A DNA stretch of 7,983 nucleotides from Candidatus Heimdallarchaeota archaeon. Its GTDB lineage: Archaea; Asgardarchaeota; Heimdallarchaeia; Heimdallarchaeales; Kariarchaeaceae. The stretch lies in NCBI GenBank assembly GCA_027016475.1, contig JALUTL010000386.1:1-7983 (forward strand). Direction: 5' to 3'. Every line of letters begins with the position of its first letter. The first letter of the stretch is position 1. Below, piece by piece: positions 5,254 to 7,983 of the stretch. Under the pieces are notes generated by a model. That model was not told where the DNA came from, did no database searches, and saw only the letters and a list, made by a program, of their open reading frames with translations. Both the position numbers and the translations under genes were made by a program.

Positions 5254-7489
5254 GAAAATAATGTTCCAAGCGTTTTAGCAAAAAGCGTGACTTAGTTCGT
5301 ATTTCTGATGATTGATCATCCGCCAACGATTCCAAAAATTCATGGATAACGGTGAGGTTGGTTGTCATTGTGTTATCCATATCGGAACTGATCTCATCAA
5401 TTGCTTTGAGAAATTCGGTTTTGGATGCCCTATGTTTCAGCAAATTTTCCAATGCATCCTTTCCTGTTGCGGAAGACAAATGAGGAAGGTAGAGATCGAT
5501 CAGGATTGCTGCAATATCCGACGTGATTTTGTTGACGGGAGGAAGTTGGGGAACAGTTCCTTCTACCATAAGAGTATAAAGGAGATAAAGAGGGAAAGAT
5601 TGTGGGTTGGTGGATAAGGACATAATTTTTTCTTTGATTGCACTCTGCTCCAACCGTGAGATGATATCGTCAATTGGGAAAATAGAGTTCCCATTCTTGA
5701 TTTCGTGGAACAGAGTTTTGAGGAAGGAATACAAAGTTTTGAAAATTGCAAAGTAAACCATTCGATTCTTTTCATATAAGAGGATATTTATGCCAATATC
5801 CAAGATCAATTGAATCTGTGCTGGACTAACAGTGATTGTCTCTTCAATTTTCCAGAATTCAGGAGAAGACAATTGGGAAAATGCTTGTTGACGGATATCA
5901 GGTTTGGTTGTAGTAAAAGCAGTAGACAAAAGTGTTTGCCGAACAATGTCAAGGAGTAGGAACTTCATGAGAAAATTGGGCATTAATGGTTCCATATTGA
6001 ATGCTTCAGGAAGTGATTCTTCGTAGAATGCATCCAAAATTACATGGTAAGTGAGTTCTTCTTCTATTTTCATGTGTTCCATTGTTTTGGCCAAGAGGCG
6101 GGAATGCTCCAAAACACAAAGAAGTCCATACTCTATTGTATTGAGAGCAGTTTGAATCTTCTTTATAGTATCGTCATTTATCAATTTCTCTTTCAGTTGT
6201 TTCAGTTCATTTTTTGGAAGGTTTAAGCCATCAAGTTTTTTATGCAGTTCGTCCACCTTATCAAGAAACGGCAACTCTTTTGCCATATCTATATCTTGAA
6301 GAACCTTGATGAGTTCTAATTCATATTCTGTCAAATTGACAACATTGAGAACAGTGTCTTGGATGGCATTGGAATAGTCATAGTTCAACAGAAATTGGGG
6401 GAGATACCGTTCGGCAAACAGCCTACGAAGACCTGCACCAGTAATTGCCGGCAATTGAATGGCAGAATTGTAGATGTCCTGGATATAAATTTCGTCAATT
6501 ATTTTCCAATCTTGTTCAGGCAGTCCCAACATGATTTCTGGCAATAGCCCGATAACAGAAGATTGAATGCTGGAAAGTGCCTTTATTGCCTGAAGACGTA
6601 TTTTCAATGGAGAATAGGGTGATTTGACTCTGGCAATGATGAATTTCAAGGGTGACGGCAAATCCATGTAGCTGCTCCAAAGGGTGATATCAGTGAGGTC
6701 GACGACAACTTTTTGACTTGGAGCCTTATCATGTCTGAAGAGCAGTATTTTTGCCAATTCGAGAATAATATTCTCCTTTTGTTCACCAATGTTTTGAACA
6801 GAAAATATTTTGTCCAGGATGTATTCTGATTTTGCAATGCCGAATACCAGCTTTCTGAAATTTGCAAGTATCATTTCTTTCTCCAAAAATGATGGTATTT
6901 CACTCCTCGTTTCAAAAGATGAAAGGATTGCAACAGCAACCGGCAACGATTGTGTGTCTTTTTCTCTGAGCGTTTTAGCCAAAACATCAAATGAGTGCCT
7001 TATGTCTTCCTCATTTGAAGGATCATCAATCTGTTCATAATAGGCAATGAAACGGGAGGCGATTAATCTCTGAATCTGAGGAGTGAACACACCTATCTGG
7101 CAAAATCGAAGAAGTCTAGGAAAAGCTTTCAATTTTCTTTTGTTGATAATAAACTTGACAAGATGCTTTTTTATTTCAATGTCAGGCTCTTCCTTTATTG
7201 CCGCCCAAATGAATTCAATCATTCTTTCCTTATCCCAATTGTCTGAAACGATTTTCAGTGCAGAAAGCTTGGTCTTTCTCAAATCCTCCAAGCTGCCGTT
7301 CATAGAAGTTGGAGAGTAGTTCAGCAATTGGCTGATTGCGTTGATGACTTGCTCATCAAGAGGATTTTTCTGGTCTGACACTTGCAAATGAATCTGAAGA
7401 ATGATGAAATAAAGACAATTTGTTAGCGCGCACTCAAGAAAATTTTTGTGAAAATAGGGCAAGAATCTTTCTTCATGAGTGGTAAACAT
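5231..7489 (-). CDS. Large all-helical protein of unknown function, HEAT-like solenoid character
   Basis: A 752-residue protein that I do not recognise. It is almost entirely predicted helix, rich in Leu, Ile, Lys and Glu. Several stretches of about 35-45 residues read like paired helices of HEAT/ARM-type repeats, for example about 85-130, 290-325 and 710-745. A charged, coiled-coil-like stretch spans about 403-475. No enzyme motif, nucleotide-binding loop, signal peptide or CxxC pair was seen. ATG at 7489 is the first start, but residues 1-36 are polar then hydrophobic and unlike the rest. GTG at 7381 (codon 37) or TTG at 7387, each 23-29 nt below a TATA-like sequence, are alternatives giving about 716-718 residues. 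It is divergent from the TrmB-like gene and overlaps the phosphoribosyltransferase gene tail-to-tail. Such solenoids usually act as protein scaffolds; that role is only inference here. Confidence 0.7.
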   Translation of the reverse strand: MFTTHEERFLPYFHKNFLECALTNCLYFIILQIHLQVSDQKNPLDEQVINAISQLLNYSPTSMNGSLEDLRKTKLSALKIVSDNWDKERMIEFIWAAIKEEPDIEIKKHLVKFIINKRKLKAFPRLLRFCQIGVFTPQIQRLIASRFIAYYEQIDDPSNEEDIRHSFDVLAKTLREKDTQSLPVAVAILSSFETRSEIPSFLEKEMILANFRKLVFGIAKSEYILDKIFSVQNIGEQKENIILELAKILLFRHDKAPSQKVVVDLTDITLWSSYMDLPSPLKFIIARVKSPYSPLKIRLQAIKALSSIQSSVIGLLPEIMLGLPEQDWKIIDEIYIQDIYNSAIQLPAITGAGLRRLFAERYLPQFLLNYDYSNAIQDTVLNVVNLTEYELELIKVLQDIDMAKELPFLDKVDELHKKLDGLNLPKNELKQLKEKLINDDTIKKIQTALNTIEYGLLCVLEHSRLLAKTMEHMKIEEELTYHVILDAFYEESLPEAFNMEPLMPNFLMKFLLLDIVRQTLLSTAFTTTKPDIRQQAFSQLSSPEFWKIEETITVSPAQIQLILDIGINILLYEKNRMVYFAIFKTLYSFLKTLFHEIKNGNSIFPIDDIISRLEQSAIKEKIMSLSTNPQSFPLYLLYTLMVEGTVPQLPPVNKITSDIAAILIDLYLPHLSSATGKDALENLLKHRASKTEFLKAIDEISSDMDNTMTTNLTVIHEFLESLADDQSSEIRTKSRFLLKRLEHYFPIDQKEQ
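7406..7414 (-). promoter_or_regulatory. Alternative TATA-like box inside the 5' end of the helical-protein gene
   Basis: The minus strand reads CTTTATTTC, 29 nt before the GTG at 7381 and 23 nt before the TTG at 7387. If used, the protein would start at residue 35-37 of the long frame and the intergenic space before the TrmB-like gene would be about 130 bp. Confidence 0.3.
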
Positions 7490-7494
7490 TTATG
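7487..7494 (+). promoter_or_regulatory. TATA-like box for the TrmB-like gene
   Basis: CATTTATG is centred about 31 nt before the ATG at 7521 and covers the ATG of the opposing gene at 7489. A transcript starting about 26 nt downstream would have a leader of only a few bases. A GAGG at 7507-7510, ten bases before the ATG, could act as a ribosome site if transcription starts further upstream. Confidence 0.35.
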
Positions 7495-7510
7495 CTTGAA
7501 GAACAAGAGG

Positions 7511-7519
7511 AATTCATAG
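7511..7519 (-). promoter_or_regulatory. Possible TATA box for the long form of the helical-protein gene
   Basis: The minus strand reads CTATGAATT, centred 26 nt before the ATG at 7489. It is less T/A-rich than the other boxes in the window. It would interleave with the opposing promoter in the 31-bp gap, so the two genes could hardly be transcribed independently. Confidence 0.25.
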
Positions 7520-7520
7520 A

Positions 7521-7983
7521 ATGTCTGAAGTGGAACTTTATTCCGAATTCTTTGAACGGTTCGGGTTGAACAAGTTGGATCAGAAAGTTTACGGTGTTCT
7601 CTTGGGAAAAGGTGTGATGACCCCAGGTGAAATCAATGAGACACTGAACAATCCGGGACTTTTGGAAGTTCTAGAATCATTAAGGGATCTAACTGATTTT
7701 GGATTAGTTAGTGTTGTAGGTGACAAAATAAAAAGATATTATGCGAACTTCCCGTTTCTCAGGGAAATTCTCACCATTGAGAGGGAAGCGGTCATTAGTT
7801 TAGCATCATTGATAACATCAATTGAAGAAAAAGAGGAAATTCTCAAGAATAAGCGTTCTGAATTGAAGGAAATCACAATGCCGATGTTTATTAACTCGCT
7901 TTTGGACAATTATTATTCAAAAATTCTTCAGCCAATGAGAGATGATTTGTTGGAAGCACGGAAGGACTTGGAACAACGTGCAG
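7521..7983 (+). CDS. TrmB-like winged-helix protein, cut by window edge
   Basis: Starting at ATG 7521, 154 codons stay open to the window end, so the C-terminus is missing. The N-terminal 80 residues follow the archaeal TrmB family: a leading helix FFERFGLNKLDQKVYGVLL, a second helix TPGEINETL, a third ending LRDLTDFGLVSVVGDK, and a wing ending RYYANFP. A long charged coiled-coil helix follows from about residue 85, as in TrmB proteins, where it forms the dimer. Family members are sugar- or metabolite-responsive transcription regulators with a C-terminal effector domain, which is out of view. The turn before the third helix (NNPGLLEVLES) lacks the usual basic/polar recognition residues, so DNA binding may be weak or unusual. 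It is divergent from the helical-protein gene with 31 bp between starts, and is a natural candidate to regulate or partner it. Confidence 0.75.
   Translation, partial: MSEVELYSEFFERFGLNKLDQKVYGVLLGKGVMTPGEINETLNNPGLLEVLESLRDLTDFGLVSVVGDKIKRYYANFPFLREILTIEREAVISLASLITSIEEKEEILKNKRSELKEITMPMFINSLLDNYYSKILQPMRDDLLEARKDLEQRA

Noticed and set aside
5563..5775. Minus-strand 70-codon frame inside the helical-protein gene
   Set aside because: Overlaps the long intact frame on the same strand and has no independent promoter or motif.
7492..7569. Short plus-strand frame starting ATG at 7492 in the divergent gap
   Set aside because: It has only 25 codons, is out of frame with the TrmB-like gene, and has no conserved feature; its ATG is better explained as part of the TATA-like box.

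Overview
The window looks like a piece of an archaeal chromosome of moderate to low GC. The evidence is a TrmB-like winged-helix regulator, a phosphoribosyltransferase fused to a small helix-turn-helix (a mainly archaeal architecture), V4R domains, a small glutaredoxin-like thioredoxin domain, frequent GTG/TTG starts, and T/A-rich TATA-like boxes 22-31 nt before several start codons with little or no leader (leaderless-type genes). The phylum cannot be told from this sequence alone. No tRNA, rRNA, CRISPR, insertion sequence or phage gene was seen.

Layout. Positions 1-4317 read on the minus strand. In transcription order they are: a thioredoxin-V4R-V4R fusion (4317-2803); an MFS transporter split between two frames (about 2834-1597); a low-molecular-weight protein tyrosine phosphatase whose start overlaps the MFS stop by one base (1597-1142); a TauE/SafE-type membrane permease (1071-244); and the first 65 codons of a class-3-like aldehyde dehydrogenase that runs off the left edge (195-1). 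The thioredoxin-V4R gene is divergent from an HTH-phosphoribosyltransferase gene on the plus strand (4450-5253). The 132-bp gap between them has back-to-back TATA-like boxes and a GGAT/ATCC/GGAT operator-like array. The phosphoribosyltransferase gene converges on, and overlaps by 23 bp, a large all-helical protein of unknown function on the minus strand (7489-5231). That gene is in turn divergent, with 31 bp between start codons, from a TrmB-like gene that runs off the right edge (7521-7983).

How the genes may work together. Only the MFS-phosphatase pair is firmly coupled by sequence (stop/start overlap). The thioredoxin-V4R protein lies directly upstream on the same strand and is the most unusual gene here. 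It joins a CxxC redox domain to two ligand-binding-type V4R domains that keep an identical Cys-x25-Cys-x7-Cys pattern, and could be a redox- or ligand-responsive partner of the neighbouring transporter. That link is inference from position and domain content. The permease and the aldehyde dehydrogenase each seem to have their own promoter. The second point of interest is the orphan helical protein paired head-to-head with a TrmB-like protein whose DNA-reading helix looks weak.

The MFS gene needs at least one indel to be intact. A second one-base change, in an A8 run, would give it a conventional ATG start. Sequence error and genuine gene decay are both possible.
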